A DNA stretch of 64,000 bases from SXOA01 sp051004015 (lineage in GTDB: Bacteria; Planctomycetota; Planctomycetia; Pirellulales; Pirellulaceae), in the NCBI GenBank assembly GCA_051004015.1, contig JBPCKT010000065.1, positions 1 through 64,000 on the forward strand, in the 5' to 3' direction. Below the pieces are notes generated by a model. The model saw only the letters and a program-made list of their open reading frames with translations, was not told where the DNA came from and ran no database searches. Position 1 is the stretch's first letter, and each line of letters begins with the position of its first letter. Position numbers and translations under genes: made by a program. Positions 35,475 through 43,700 of the stretch are shown piece by piece.

Positions 35475-36698
35475 TCAAATCCGCAAGAACAACTTCCGCC
35501 GGTACATCCAGAAGAGGATCAGCCAGAAGATGAGGAGAATCGCCAGACCCAGGAGCAGGGGCTCAAGCTCACTGCCGAGGATTTGAAAGAGACTCTTGCC
35601 GAGATGAATATGCAGTGACTTTTCGATGAAGCTCTCGAACAAGTGCGCGATCAGGTAGGCGGCGATGGAGTTCATGCCGATCACGGTCAGCGGGAAGGCC
35701 CAGGTGCGGAGATTCTGCACGTCGATCACGGCATAGAATGCCGCCATCAACAAAAAGCACCAGCCGCCGCTGTAGATCGTCCAAGCCGGCGTCCAGATCC
35801 GCTTGACGCTGGGGCAAATGCCGAAATAGTCCAGCCCGAAGCCAAGGATCAGACAGATGAACCCCGCGAGGGAAAGTTTCAGCAGTTTCTCGCGGGGCGA
35901 CTTGTCTCTTTGCAGCCAGCCGCCGGCGATCAGGCCGAGAATCATCGTCCCGAGCGTGGGAATGAAGCTGAGCGTGGCATAGCCGCCGCCATTGTGCGTG
36001 AAGGTCTTGGCGTGTGGAAAGAGATTAAGAAACCAGGTGTCAAACGCCCAAGCCAAGTTCGAATTCTTGTTCCAATGGGCCTGAAAACTACCGGGCGGAT
36101 AGAGGTACGGCCAATCCGCCGGCACGCCAACTTTGTCGTAGGCGAACGCCGCCCCCGGCAGAGGGTAGAGTGCGAACGCTCCCCAGTAGCCGACGAGAAC
36201 TACGACGAGCGCCACCCATTGCCAGCGCTGCTTCGTCAGGCCCAGCAAGTAGAGAAAGAAATAGCCCAGGCCGATCTGCGAAAGCGTGTCTTCAAAAGTG
36301 AAGCGCGTCTGCTCCGAATGCATCGAACGCAAGAATACCCCCAGCGCGATCAGCAGCAGAGCCCGCCAGGCAGCATGAAGCGTGGCCCAGCCCAGGCTCT
36401 GCCCTCGGTTGACGCGGTTGGCCAGCGAGAACGGCAGCGCCACGCCAACCAGGAATGAGAATGACGGTTGGATCAGATCATGCAGGGTGCAGCCGGTCCA
36501 TTCGACGTGCGATTGATTGAGGGCTAGGAACCGCCAGAGGGGTTTCCACACGGATTCTTCCGGCCATTCCCGGGCAACGGCCAAAAGATGCAGCACCTCC
36601 GCCATCATCAGCAGCATCACAAGGCCGCGGAAGGCATCGATAGAGCCCAGCCGCACGGGCGGAACGACGGCGGTGGAAGGAGCCGGTTCAGGACGCAT
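35475..36698 (-). CDS. Heparan-alpha-glucosaminide N-acetyltransferase-like membrane protein (DUF5009 type)
   Basis: A protein of 407 residues with about ten hydrophobic helices. The start is LGSIDAFRGLVMLLMMAEVLHLL, followed by TLHDLIQPSFSFLVGVALPFSL. These are the two conserved blocks of the acyltransferase-3-like HGSNAT/YeiB group, including the DxFRG motif. Such enzymes move acetyl groups across the membrane to a sugar amine. The start at 36698 overlaps the upstream DUF1877 stop by 11 bases, indicating one operon. Confidence 0.8.
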   Translation of the reverse strand: MRPEPAPSTAVVPPVRLGSIDAFRGLVMLLMMAEVLHLLAVAREWPEESVWKPLWRFLALNQSHVEWTGCTLHDLIQPSFSFLVGVALPFSLANRVNRGQSLGWATLHAAWRALLLIALGVFLRSMHSEQTRFTFEDTLSQIGLGYFFLYLLGLTKQRWQWVALVVVLVGYWGAFALYPLPGAAFAYDKVGVPADWPYLYPPGSFQAHWNKNSNLAWAFDTWFLNLFPHAKTFTHNGGGYATLSFIPTLGTMILGLIAGGWLQRDKSPREKLLKLSLAGFICLILGFGLDYFGICPSVKRIWTPAWTIYSGGWCFLLMAAFYAVIDVQNLRTWAFPLTVIGMNSIAAYLIAHLFESFIEKSLHIHLGKSLFQILGSELEPLLLGLAILLIFWLILFWMYRRKLFLRI

Positions 36699-37194
36699 AC
36701 TTCGCCGTGAAGACCACCGCCTCCAGATTTTCAGCCGCTGCGTCGTAGAAGTCCTTGAGGTTTTGCAGGCAGAGCCAGACGGCCATGAACGCCTTTTCGT
36801 CCTTGGGCCCGGTATACGAGGCGGGCAGCCCGAAGAAGGACTTGCGAAGGTTCTCTTCCTCAACCTCCGCGATGGCGTCCGCCACGAAATTGGTCATATC
36901 CGGCCGCACAAGGGCCGCCACATAGTCTCCCCCTTGATGAAGCTGCTTACCGCCGAGGACCACATGATTGAGCGGAAACTCGCCGGCAGCGGAGTCGAGT
37001 TCCCCTTCCGTCAAACAGCGGTGCATGGCGTCCCAATGGATGCCGCTGTCGAACAGGCGGCCGCTCTTTTTCATGCCGGGATCAGCAATCAACTCGTCCA
37101 GGAACTTCCGCAGGTTTTCGTCGTCCTTCTGCCCGAACAGCCGCTTGGCATGTTCCCGCGAAAGAGCAATGTGATAGCCGCGCGAGACCACCAT
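36688..37194 (-). CDS. DUF1877 family protein (YfbM-like)
   Basis: A soluble protein of 168 residues. The segments FDSGIHWDAMHRCL, FPLNHVVLGGKQLHQGGDY and VRPDMTNFVADAIAEVEEENL match the pattern of DUF1877 proteins (LDKAWHGIHFLLT, LGNAILGG, LTPEEV). Function is unknown in all bacteria to my knowledge. It lies between ispD and the HGSNAT-like gene, 65 bases after ispD, on the same strand. Confidence 0.75.
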   Translation of the reverse strand: MVVSRGYHIALSREHAKRLFGQKDDENLRKFLDELIADPGMKKSGRLFDSGIHWDAMHRCLTEGELDSAAGEFPLNHVVLGGKQLHQGGDYVAALVRPDMTNFVADAIAEVEEENLRKSFFGLPASYTGPKDEKAFMAVWLCLQNLKDFYDAAAENLEAVVFTAKYAS

Positions 37195-37259
37195 GGCACC
37201 ATGGACCCTTAAGAATGAGTGGAAAGTAAGTTCCTGCCTCGGCAGGAGTTGGTGTCAGC

Positions 37260-37997
37260 CTATCTCCAAAGGTTATCGTCTGCAAACGGATGCGCCGCCC
37301 CCAGGATTTTTGGCTTGGGAAGGGCTTTGAGCATCGCGGCGGCCATCCGCAGGTCGTCCCTGGTCGTGATCTTGATGTTCATGGCGGAGCAGGGGACCAC
37401 CGTCACCTTGTGCCCCAGCCGCTCGACCAATTGGGCATCATCCGTCGCCGGCGCGGTGCCTCGGCGGGCATAAGCATCGATCAGCAGTTGGCGGGCGAAG
37501 ACCTGGGGAGTCTGCGCTTCCCACAGCCCCTCGCGGGAGACGGTTTCCGTGATGGTCTGGTTCGCTACCCGCTTGAGCGTGCCGCTGATCGGCGCGGCCA
37601 GGATGGCAGCTCCCGATTTGACGGCAGCGGCAAAGACGGCGTCAATCCATTCCGCGGCCAGGCACGGACGGGCCGCATCATGAATGGCGACAAAGTCGAT
37701 ATCCGGTCGCACACGGGCCAGGGCATTGGCGATGGAATCGGTCCGCTCCTTGCCGCCATCGACGATTTCGATTCCCAGCATGGCCGCGTTCGCGCCGAGC
37801 TTGTCCTGCAACTGCTCGCGATCTTCCGGGGCGATGACCAGAAAGGTCTGTTGCACGTCCTGGCGATTGGTGAACTTCTCGGCGGCGTGCAGCCAGACCG
37901 GACGGTTCTCCAAAGGGATGAACGGCTTTTTGTAGTTCTGGTCCCGGAACCGGCTGCTCTTGCCGGCGGCGGGGAGAATCACGGCGAAACTGGGCAC
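37260..37997 (-). CDS. ispD: 2-C-methyl-D-erythritol 4-phosphate cytidylyltransferase
   Basis: Third enzyme of the non-mevalonate isoprenoid pathway; it couples MEP to CTP. The nucleotide-binding start is AVILPAAGKSSRF, and the other conserved blocks are VDGGKERTDSIANAL, AIHDAARP and EAQTPQVFAR. Length (245 residues) is normal. The start codon is GTG. It lies upstream of the DUF1877 and HGSNAT-like genes on the same strand. Confidence 0.93.
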   Translation of the reverse strand: MPSFAVILPAAGKSSRFRDQNYKKPFIPLENRPVWLHAAEKFTNRQDVQQTFLVIAPEDREQLQDKLGANAAMLGIEIVDGGKERTDSIANALARVRPDIDFVAIHDAARPCLAAEWIDAVFAAAVKSGAAILAAPISGTLKRVANQTITETVSREGLWEAQTPQVFARQLLIDAYARRGTAPATDDAQLVERLGHKVTVVPCSAMNIKITTRDDLRMAAAMLKALPKPKILGAAHPFADDNLWR

Positions 37998-38312
37998 GGG
38001 CCGCCAACCTTGGGTGAGAACGGACGATCCAGGAATTCCGCCATTGTTTGGAGTTTTTGGGGGTCAGTCAAGCTGAATTGCTAGCGGAATCTTGCGTTTC
38101 ACTGCCTGGGAAGCGGAGGGAATAACCGCAGAGGTCGCTGAGGGGCGCAGAGAAAAACCAATTCAATTCTGCCAGCCTGTTCTCTGCGACTCTTCGCGTC
38201 CTCCGCGGTTATTTCCCGCTTTTTGTGTATGCAGATAGCAATCCAACAGTCCGCTAGCAGAGAGCTGCTAGCGTTGTCTTGAAAATTTCCTGAAATCTTT
38301 CGCCCCAAATGC
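37998..38312. other. Intergenic region with an inverted repeat
   Basis: No gene is seen between ispD and the alpha-CTD-like gene. The stretch contains a large inverted repeat at 38121-38213, described separately, and is otherwise AT-richer spacer. Confidence 0.5.
38121..38213. repeat. Large imperfect inverted repeat (AATAACCGC-headed)
   Basis: Arms 38121-38153 and 38181-38213 are complementary at about 27 of 33 positions. Each starts with AATAACCGC and contains GAGG and GCAGAGA blocks, with a central 27-base loop. It looks like an interspersed repeat rather than a terminator, since no T-tract follows. Confidence 0.6.
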
Positions 38313-38340
38313 TTGCAATTTCGCGCACGCTCGGTACACT
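38313..38340 (+). promoter_or_regulatory. Candidate sigma-70 promoter of the alpha-CTD-like gene
   Basis: TTGCAA at 38313-38318 and TACACT at 38335-38340 have a 16-base spacer. The predicted start near 38347 gives a leader of about 86 bases that begins in the hairpin at 38344-38392. Confidence 0.5.
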
Positions 38341-38343
38341 ATG

Positions 38344-38392
38344 CGGCTGGAAAAAAACCGGCTCGAAGGTGCAAGAACGCATTCCAGCCGGT
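38344..38392 (+). promoter_or_regulatory. Structured leader with two mutually exclusive stems
   Basis: CGGCTGGAA (38344-38352) and ACCGGCT (38357-38363) can each pair with overlapping parts of the segment TTCCAGCCGGT (38382-38392), so only one stem can form at a time. A Shine-Dalgarno GGAGGG at 38421-38426 follows 30 bases later. This is the layout of a possible attenuator or regulated leader, but it has not been shown to work as one. Confidence 0.35.
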
Positions 38393-38432
38393 GACTCGCA
38401 TCTTTCAACTCTTTTTATCGGGAGGGAACCCC

Positions 38433-38711
38433 ATGAGCCGAACCCGCATTCCGCTCAGTCGTGAAGAAGAACGCCTGCGTCTTATGTCGGAGCGTCTGGA
38501 GATGAGCACGGCCGAAATCGGCCTGACCGTCCGCACGACGAACTGCCTGGAGGAGAAGGGCATCTTCACCGTCCGCGACCTGCTCAACAGCCCGCCCGAG
38601 GAGCTGCTGGGCATCGCCAACTTCGGCGAGAAGACCCTGGAAGAAGTCTACAAGTCGCTGGAGAAGTTCGGCTTCTTCCGCGCCAGCCGCCGGCCGGCGA
38701 TGGCGGCGTAG
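38433..38711 (+). CDS. Free-standing RNA polymerase alpha C-terminal-domain-like protein
   Basis: A protein of 92 residues. Its middle matches the alpha-CTD fold with two helix-hairpin-helix units: VRTTNCLEEKGIFTVRDLLN and SPPEELLGIANFGEKTLEEV. The RpoA N-terminal assembly domain is absent. The N-terminal 25 residues are charged (REEERLRLMSERLEM). It may bind DNA or compete with or mimic the alpha subunit. The ATG at 38433 is backed by a GGAGGG ribosome-binding site; an open extension to 38313 carries no domain and begins at a TTG inside the promoter. Confidence 0.85.
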   Translation: MSRTRIPLSREEERLRLMSERLEMSTAEIGLTVRTTNCLEEKGIFTVRDLLNSPPEELLGIANFGEKTLEEVYKSLEKFGFFRASRRPAMAA

Positions 38712-38740
38712 TTTTACGAACGCTTCCGCTCCACCACAAT

Positions 38741-38778
38741 ATTCCGCCACGGCGAATCTCCGACGTTCGTGGCGGAAT
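38741..38778. terminator. Hairpin between convergent genes (possible bidirectional terminator)
   Basis: ATTCCGCCACG (38741-38751) is perfectly complementary to CGTGGCGGAAT (38768-38778) with a 16-base loop, and partial pairing continues outside. It lies between the alpha-CTD-like gene and the convergent flagellin-like gene. There is no long T-tract on either side. Confidence 0.5.
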
Positions 38779-38812
38779 GTGTGGATCGTAGTCGCGGCAG
38801 GGACTCACTGAT

Positions 38813-39220
38813 CTATGCCTTGTGGTCAAGCAGCATGCCCACCAGCCCCTCGGACTCCAGTTGAATCTTGAGGGCGAACATGGAAGCGCGGGCCTGGATC
38901 CGGGCCTTGATCAGGTCGGAGATGGCCTTGGTGAAGTCCGCATCGCGGATTTCGCTCAAAGCAGCGATAGTCTGAATGATCGCGTCCGGCGAAGCGTCGG
39001 GGGTATGTTCGAGAGTAACCAGGTCCCGCTCGAGCTCCGCGGCCGCGATCAGCCCCGCCGGGTCGTCGCTACCCGAGTTGATCCGCAGCAGCGTGGCCAT
39101 TTGCAGCGCCACGCCGTTCATGCGAGAAAAAGCGGCATTCACCGCATTAATCGCGGTTGCTGTGCCTGCGCTGATAGAGCCAAATCCGGACACAAGAAAC
39201 TCCGCTTGCGAAGAAGCCAT
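38813..39220 (-). CDS. Very short flagellin-like protein (fused N- and C-terminal helices only)
   Basis: A protein of 135 residues. Residues about 44-58 (LLRINSGSDDPAGLIAAAEL) resemble the flagellin N-terminal signature LRINSAxDDAAGLA. Residues about 90-130 (EIRDADFTKAISDLIKARIQ) resemble the flagellin C-terminal signature (IxDxDFxxExxxLxxxQIL). The large central domain of flagellin (D2/D3 and part of D1) is absent, so the polymerising helices are joined almost directly. It could be a minimal flagellin, a structural filament protein or an export-system relic. A secreted low-complexity protein lies 44 bases upstream on the same strand. Confidence 0.65.
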   Translation of the reverse strand: MASSQAEFLVSGFGSISAGTATAINAVNAAFSRMNGVALQMATLLRINSGSDDPAGLIAAAELERDLVTLEHTPDASPDAIIQTIAALSEIRDADFTKAISDLIKARIQARASMFALKIQLESEGLVGMLLDHKA

Positions 39221-39264
39221 CTGAAATGTAGGTCACAAACTGGAAAAGCATCCAGCTATTTTTC

Positions 39265-39894
39265 TCAGCGTCCCAACGGGACCAGACCCCGCAACGTCCC
39301 CAGCGGATCGGCAAGCGGCTCCTCGCGAGGCACATACGGATCGGCCAGGCCATCGCCATCCAGATCGAGCTCGGCGTCGGTAACGCCGAATTTCTCCAGA
39401 TGCGAGACCTTTTGGGCGTATTGCTCGTGGGCTTGAGCCTCCATGCGATCGGCATTCGCCGCTAGATTGGCATTGCCATTTCGCTCGGCGATTTCCCGGA
39501 GATGCTCGGCCTGAGCAATCTTTTTGTCGCGCTGTCTTTGGAAGTTGGCGAGCTGCTTTTCCTTCTTGTTTGCCGCCGCGCCCGTTGCGTCCGCGTCGCC
39601 AACGGGAGTGTCCTCGGCCGCCTTTTCCTTGCCGGATTTGTCATTGGCAGTTTTGTCCTTCACCGCTTTTTCCTTAGCCGGCTTGCCGCTGGCAACCTTA
39701 TCCTTGGCGGGCTGATGGCTTTGGGAAAGGTGGTGTTTCCCCGCGCCCCCTTGGCCGCCGCCAGGGGCTTTCGGGCCACTTCCCCTGCTTACGTGGCCTC
39801 CGCCGCCGCCCTTCCCGCCTCGGGCGTCCAGGGGACCAACCCATCCCAAAATCAGAAGGAACACGACCACGGCCACGGTTGATGGAAAGCTCAT
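39265..39894 (-). CDS. Exported low-complexity protein with EF-hand-like calcium segment
   Basis: A protein of 209 residues with a signal peptide (residues 1-25), a Gly/Ser-rich stretch, and a Lys/Ala/Asp-rich region with near-repeats of KPAKEKAVKDKTANDKSGKE. A coiled-coil helix follows (residues 110-165). A DLDGDGLADPYVP segment near 180 looks like a calcium-binding dockerin/EF-hand loop. It is probably extracellular. It shares strand and spacing with the flagellin-like gene, so the two may be co-transcribed. Confidence 0.65.
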   Translation of the reverse strand: MSFPSTVAVVVFLLILGWVGPLDARGGKGGGGGHVSRGSGPKAPGGGQGGAGKHHLSQSHQPAKDKVASGKPAKEKAVKDKTANDKSGKEKAAEDTPVGDADATGAAANKKEKQLANFQRQRDKKIAQAEHLREIAERNGNANLAANADRMEAQAHEQYAQKVSHLEKFGVTDAELDLDGDGLADPYVPREEPLADPLGTLRGLVPLGR

Positions 39895-40537
39895 AACTGG
39901 CTCCAGTTCGCTGGTGAAGCTGCGAAGGGCAGGCCCGTGTTCCCGCCAACAGAAAACCTACCTCAACTTGCGCCCTCGGGCCGGCCAGCGCTGCCGATCA
40001 TGCGGGTTGTCCCGCGATTGCCGGCGGACGACCGTTGTGCATTCCGCGCATTCGCTGCAAAGCTCGCCCATCAAAGCATTCCCTTGCCGCTCGTATCTGC
40101 TGCTGAAATCCCGCCGAAGCCCGCATCGGCAAATGCTCCCACAAGCAGGCTTCAAAGTCGACGCGGCCGGCATAGCGAAACTGCAGCCGCTCCACGGTTG
40201 CCTCTGTGATGCGGCGTTCCTCGCCGACATCCCCCGGCGAGGAGATGAATAGTCTGATTTTTCGCATGGAGGAAAGGACGCCTTGGTGTCCGCCTGGTGT
40301 AACTGCTTGAAGATGTGACAGAACGCGGCTTTCCGCCCCCTCTTGCCAGGGATGAGTATTGTCCAAGCGCAGGGGCAATTCAAGGCGCAGCGAGACACTC
40401 GGCAGGGTTATGTCAGAGTTGGAAGCTGCGAACAAAGGAATGGTCAAGGGTTGGCCAGTCGTGCGTGGTTTTCGTCCAGCGGCCAGTAGATAATGATCTC
40501 GCGACACACCGAGCTAAAAGTCTGATGAGGAGAATCT
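39895..40537. other. Region with a gene remnant and the kinase promoter
   Basis: There is no intact gene. A minus-strand stretch (40094-40267) encodes the start of a protein that stops matching at its end (see the pseudogene). The remaining bases are unassigned and probably carry the kinase promoter close to 40538. Confidence 0.45.
40094..40267 (-). pseudogene. Truncated N-terminus of an effector-type (DUF4062-like) protein
   Basis: The minus strand encodes MRKIRLFISSPGDVGEERR, continues with FEACLWEHLPMRASAGFQQQI, and then runs into unrelated sequence that stops at 39998. The pattern SSPGDVxxER and the LWEH segment are typical of the N-terminal domain of large planctomycete and cyanobacterial STAND/WD40-type proteins. 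Only about 58 residues remain, so it is probably a deletion remnant. Confidence 0.6.
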
Positions 40538-43500
40538 ATGCACCTCAACTGCCCGCACTGTCAGAACCAGATCGAGGTTGTCGAGAAATCGCCCCCCAGC
40601 GAAGTCGTGTGTCCCTCTTGCGGGTCGAGCATTCAGCTTGATCCAGGCCGCACCGAGACGTTCTTGCCGACGACCGGCCCGCGGCGCTTGGGCAAGTTCG
40701 AGTTCCTCGAACTACTCGGCATCGGCGCGTTCGGCTCTGTCTATAAGGCGCGAGACACCCAGCTCGACCGGCTCGTGGCGATCAAGGTGCCGCGGGCGGG
40801 CAACCTGGCCACCAAGGTCGACATCGACCGCTTCTTGCGCGAAGCCCGCTCGGCTGCACAGCTCAAGCATCCGAGCATCGTGGCCGTGCATGACGCCGGA
40901 GAGGTAGACGGCTCATGCTACCTCGTCAGCGAACTGGTCCACGGCACGACGCTCGCCGACCGCCTGGACTCGAAGCGGATAGCCTTTCGCGAGTCGGCTG
41001 AGCTGATCACGGTGGTCGCCGACGCACTGCACTATGCCCATTCGCAGGGGGTCATCCACCGCGATATGAAGCCCTCGAACATCATGCTCGATCTGGATGG
41101 CCAGCCGCACGTCATGGATTTCGGCTTGGCTAAGCGGGACGCGGGCGAGATCACGATAACGCTTGACGGCCAGATCCTGGGCACGCCGGCCTACATGTCC
41201 CCCGAGCAGGCTCGCGGAGATGGGCACGACGTCGATCCGCGCTGCGACGTGTATAGCCTGGGCGTAATCCTCTACGAGCTATTGACCGGCGAGTTGCCGT
41301 TTCGCGGCAACAAGCGGATGCTGATTGTTCAGGTTTTGCAGGACGAGCCGCGCCCGCCGCGCCGCCTCAACGATTCGATCCCCCGCGACCTGGAGACGAT
41401 CACGCTCAAGTGTCTGGCGAAGGAACCATCTCGGCGCTATGGCACGGCAGGCGAACTGGCCGGCGACCTGCGGCGGTTCTTGCAGGGTGAGCCGATATTG
41501 GCGCGGCCCGTGGGGTCAGCCGAGCGGGCGTGGCGATGGGTGAAACGGAACCCTCGTGTGGCCATACTTAGTGGGACTGTGGCGCTGCTCTTGGTCACGG
41601 TAGCCACCGCCTCCTCGATCCTGGCCGTGATGGCCGAGCAGCATCGCGCGTTCGCGGAGAAAGCGGCCAGCACGCAGCGCGCGCTGCGGACCACCGCCGA
41701 GGCCAGCGCCACGCAGGCCGAGGAAAACGCGGCGGTTGCCCGGGCGCAGAGCCAGTTGGCGCTCAAGTCGCTGGAAAGCGTCATCTTAGAGATCCAGGGA
41801 AAGCTCAAGAATGTTCCTGGCGCGGGCGACCTGCAACGCGCGCTGCTCCAGACCGCACTGGCCCGGCTCAACGAGGTCTCCGACCAGTTCGCCTCCCGTG
41901 CCAAGATCGACCGGAACACGAAGGTCGCCCTCGATGAGCTCGGCGACGTTTTCTTGCGAATCGGCGCTGGGACTCCAAGCGGCCCCGACGCCGACGGACC
42001 CTTGGCGGCCGCGCGCAAGGTCTATCAACAGGCGTTTGTCATTGCGCAGAAACTGGCGGCGGCCGATCCGGGTAACGCGGGGCTCCAGCGCGACCTATCC
42101 ATATCCTACGACAGGCTTGGCAAAGTGAGCCTGCAGGCGGGGCAAGTCTCCCAGGCACTGGACTATTACCAGAAGGGCTTGGAGATCACTCAGAAGGTCG
42201 CGGACACCGACCCGAAAAGTGCCGACGCCCAGCGCGGACTGTGGGTTTCGTACAACCAACTCGGCGACTTGAACCTTCAGGCGGGACACGTCGCGGACTC
42301 TTTGGGGCACTATCAGCAAGGACTGAAGATCGGCCAGAGGCTGGCGGCGGCGGACCCGATGGACACCCAGGCGCAGCGCGATCTGTCGATCTCATACTCG
42401 AAGCTCGGCGACGTGAGCCAGCTCGCGGGGCAGTTCGCGGAGGCCTTGGGGCATTTTCAGAAGATGCACGGAATCAACCAGCAGCTCGCCGCGGCCAGCC
42501 CGATGGACGCCGAGGCTCAGCGCGATCTGGCCGTTTCCTACTGGAAGCTCGGCGACGTGAACCTGGATGCGTCTCAGGTCGAAGTGGCGCAGGGACATTA
42601 CCAGAAAGGGCTGGAGATCAGTCAGAAGCTGGCCGCGGCAGATCCGAGGGATATACGGGCGAAGCGCGATCTATCGGGCTCGTATGAGAGGCTTGGCGAC
42701 GCGGCACTCCAGTCTGGGGACGTCGCGAAGGCCGCGGGGTATCAGAAGCAGGGACTTGAGATTCGGCAAAAGTTGGCAGCAGCGGACCCGACGGACGCCC
42801 AGGCAAAGCGCGATCTTTCCATTTCGTACTCGAAGCTGGGCGATGTGAGCCTTCAAGCCGGGCAAATAGCGGAGGCCCTGGGGCATTACCAGGAAGGACT
42901 GGAGGTCGCTCAGACGCTGGCGGCGGCGAACCCGACGGACGCCCAGGCCCAATTTGGTTTGTATCTTTTGAATGCCAAGCTGGGGGACGTGAATCAGAGT
43001 TCCAATCGCTTCCTGGAGGCGATTGCCTGGTATCAGCGAGCACTGGACGTGCTGCTTGAGTTGGATCGCTCCAACCGACTCGCGCCGTCGCAAAGGCAAT
43101 ACATCGGCGAAATCCAGCGTCGGCTTGAGCAGTGCCGGCAAGGGGCAACAGCGCTGGGCGATTGGAAGTCGCTCCTGGAGCAGCCGGCGGATGTCCTGCC
43201 CGTACTGCTGGAGATTCGTGGAACACACTTCGTTCAAATTGGTCGCGGCAGCGATGCGGTTCAGGCAGTGACCAAGCTGCGCGATCTGGGCACGGCGACG
43301 CCGGACCAACTCTACAACGCCGCCTGCGTCTATTGCCTGTGTGCCGTCCACATCAAGGCCGAAAAGGATGAATTCACCGCCGAGCAGACCGTCCAGCGGC
43401 AAAAGCACATCGCCGACGCTCTGGAAACACTCCGCGAGGCGCTCCAAGCCGGCTTCAAGGACTTTGCCCAGTTGCAGAAGGACACCGACCTGTCCGTTCT

Positions 43501-43546
43501 CCACGACCTCCCAGAGTTCCGGGCGCTGATTCCCCAAGAAAAGTAA
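40538..43546 (+). CDS. Ser/Thr protein kinase with N-terminal zinc ribbon and tandem 48-residue TPR-like repeats
   Basis: A protein of 1002 residues. Residues 1-30 form a CPHC...CPSC zinc ribbon. The kinase domain spans about 54-316, with a Gly-rich loop LGIGAFGSVYKARD, K83 in VAIKVP, HRDMKPSN with D176, DFG with D194, and SPEQAR in place of APE. A single membrane helix (about 341-364) follows, then a coiled region. From about residue 519 come six repeats of 48 residues of the type DLSISYSKLGDVSLQAGQ and a weaker seventh, as in TPR solenoids. The catalytic residues are intact. The start has a good GAGGAG ribosome-binding site. Confidence 0.93.
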   Translation: MHLNCPHCQNQIEVVEKSPPSEVVCPSCGSSIQLDPGRTETFLPTTGPRRLGKFEFLELLGIGAFGSVYKARDTQLDRLVAIKVPRAGNLATKVDIDRFLREARSAAQLKHPSIVAVHDAGEVDGSCYLVSELVHGTTLADRLDSKRIAFRESAELITVVADALHYAHSQGVIHRDMKPSNIMLDLDGQPHVMDFGLAKRDAGEITITLDGQILGTPAYMSPEQARGDGHDVDPRCDVYSLGVILYELLTGELPFRGNKRMLIVQVLQDEPRPPRRLNDSIPRDLETITLKCLAKEPSRRYGTAGELAGDLRRFLQGEPILARPVGSAERAWRWVKRNPRVAILSGTVALLLVTVATASSILAVMAEQHRAFAEKAASTQRALRTTAEASATQAEENAAVARAQSQLALKSLESVILEIQGKLKNVPGAGDLQRALLQTALARLNEVSDQFASRAKIDRNTKVALDELGDVFLRIGAGTPSGPDADGPLAAARKVYQQAFVIAQKLAAADPGNAGLQRDLSISYDRLGKVSLQAGQVSQALDYYQKGLEITQKVADTDPKSADAQRGLWVSYNQLGDLNLQAGHVADSLGHYQQGLKIGQRLAAADPMDTQAQRDLSISYSKLGDVSQLAGQFAEALGHFQKMHGINQQLAAASPMDAEAQRDLAVSYWKLGDVNLDASQVEVAQGHYQKGLEISQKLAAADPRDIRAKRDLSGSYERLGDAALQSGDVAKAAGYQKQGLEIRQKLAAADPTDAQAKRDLSISYSKLGDVSLQAGQIAEALGHYQEGLEVAQTLAAANPTDAQAQFGLYLLNAKLGDVNQSSNRFLEAIAWYQRALDVLLELDRSNRLAPSQRQYIGEIQRRLEQCRQGATALGDWKSLLEQPADVLPVLLEIRGTHFVQIGRGSDAVQAVTKLRDLGTATPDQLYNAACVYCLCAVHIKAEKDEFTAEQTVQRQKHIADALETLREALQAGFKDFAQLQKDTDLSVLHDLPEFRALIPQEK
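42092..42955 (+). repeat. Six tandem 144-base repeats in the kinase gene
   Basis: The period is exactly 144 bases (48 codons): the DLSISYDRLG start at 42092 and the GLWVSYNQLG start at 42236 mark units one and two. The repeats are similar in protein but diverged in DNA, so they are not a recent expansion. They form the TPR-like part of the kinase. Confidence 0.7.
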
Positions 43547-43700
43547 GCGGGGTGCGAAGGTTCAAGTGAGGGTCAAAGGGAACAGGCTAATGCTGTGTCA
43601 ACAGATGCGCGGGGCGTTACGGCGCAGATTGCGACATCGATCGAATCGCTTAAATCCCAAGCGCCCGCCCCAGTTCCGCAGCCATGAAATTCTCCAGCTA

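Noticed and set aside
38313..38432. Upstream extension of the alpha-CTD-like protein
   Set aside because: The extension would begin at a TTG inside the promoter and has no domain, whereas the ATG at 38433 has a strong ribosome-binding site.
42092..42955. Tandem repeats considered as a CRISPR array
   Set aside because: The period is 144 bases, in frame, and encodes TPR-like repeats. There are no short identical repeats with unique spacers and no cas genes.
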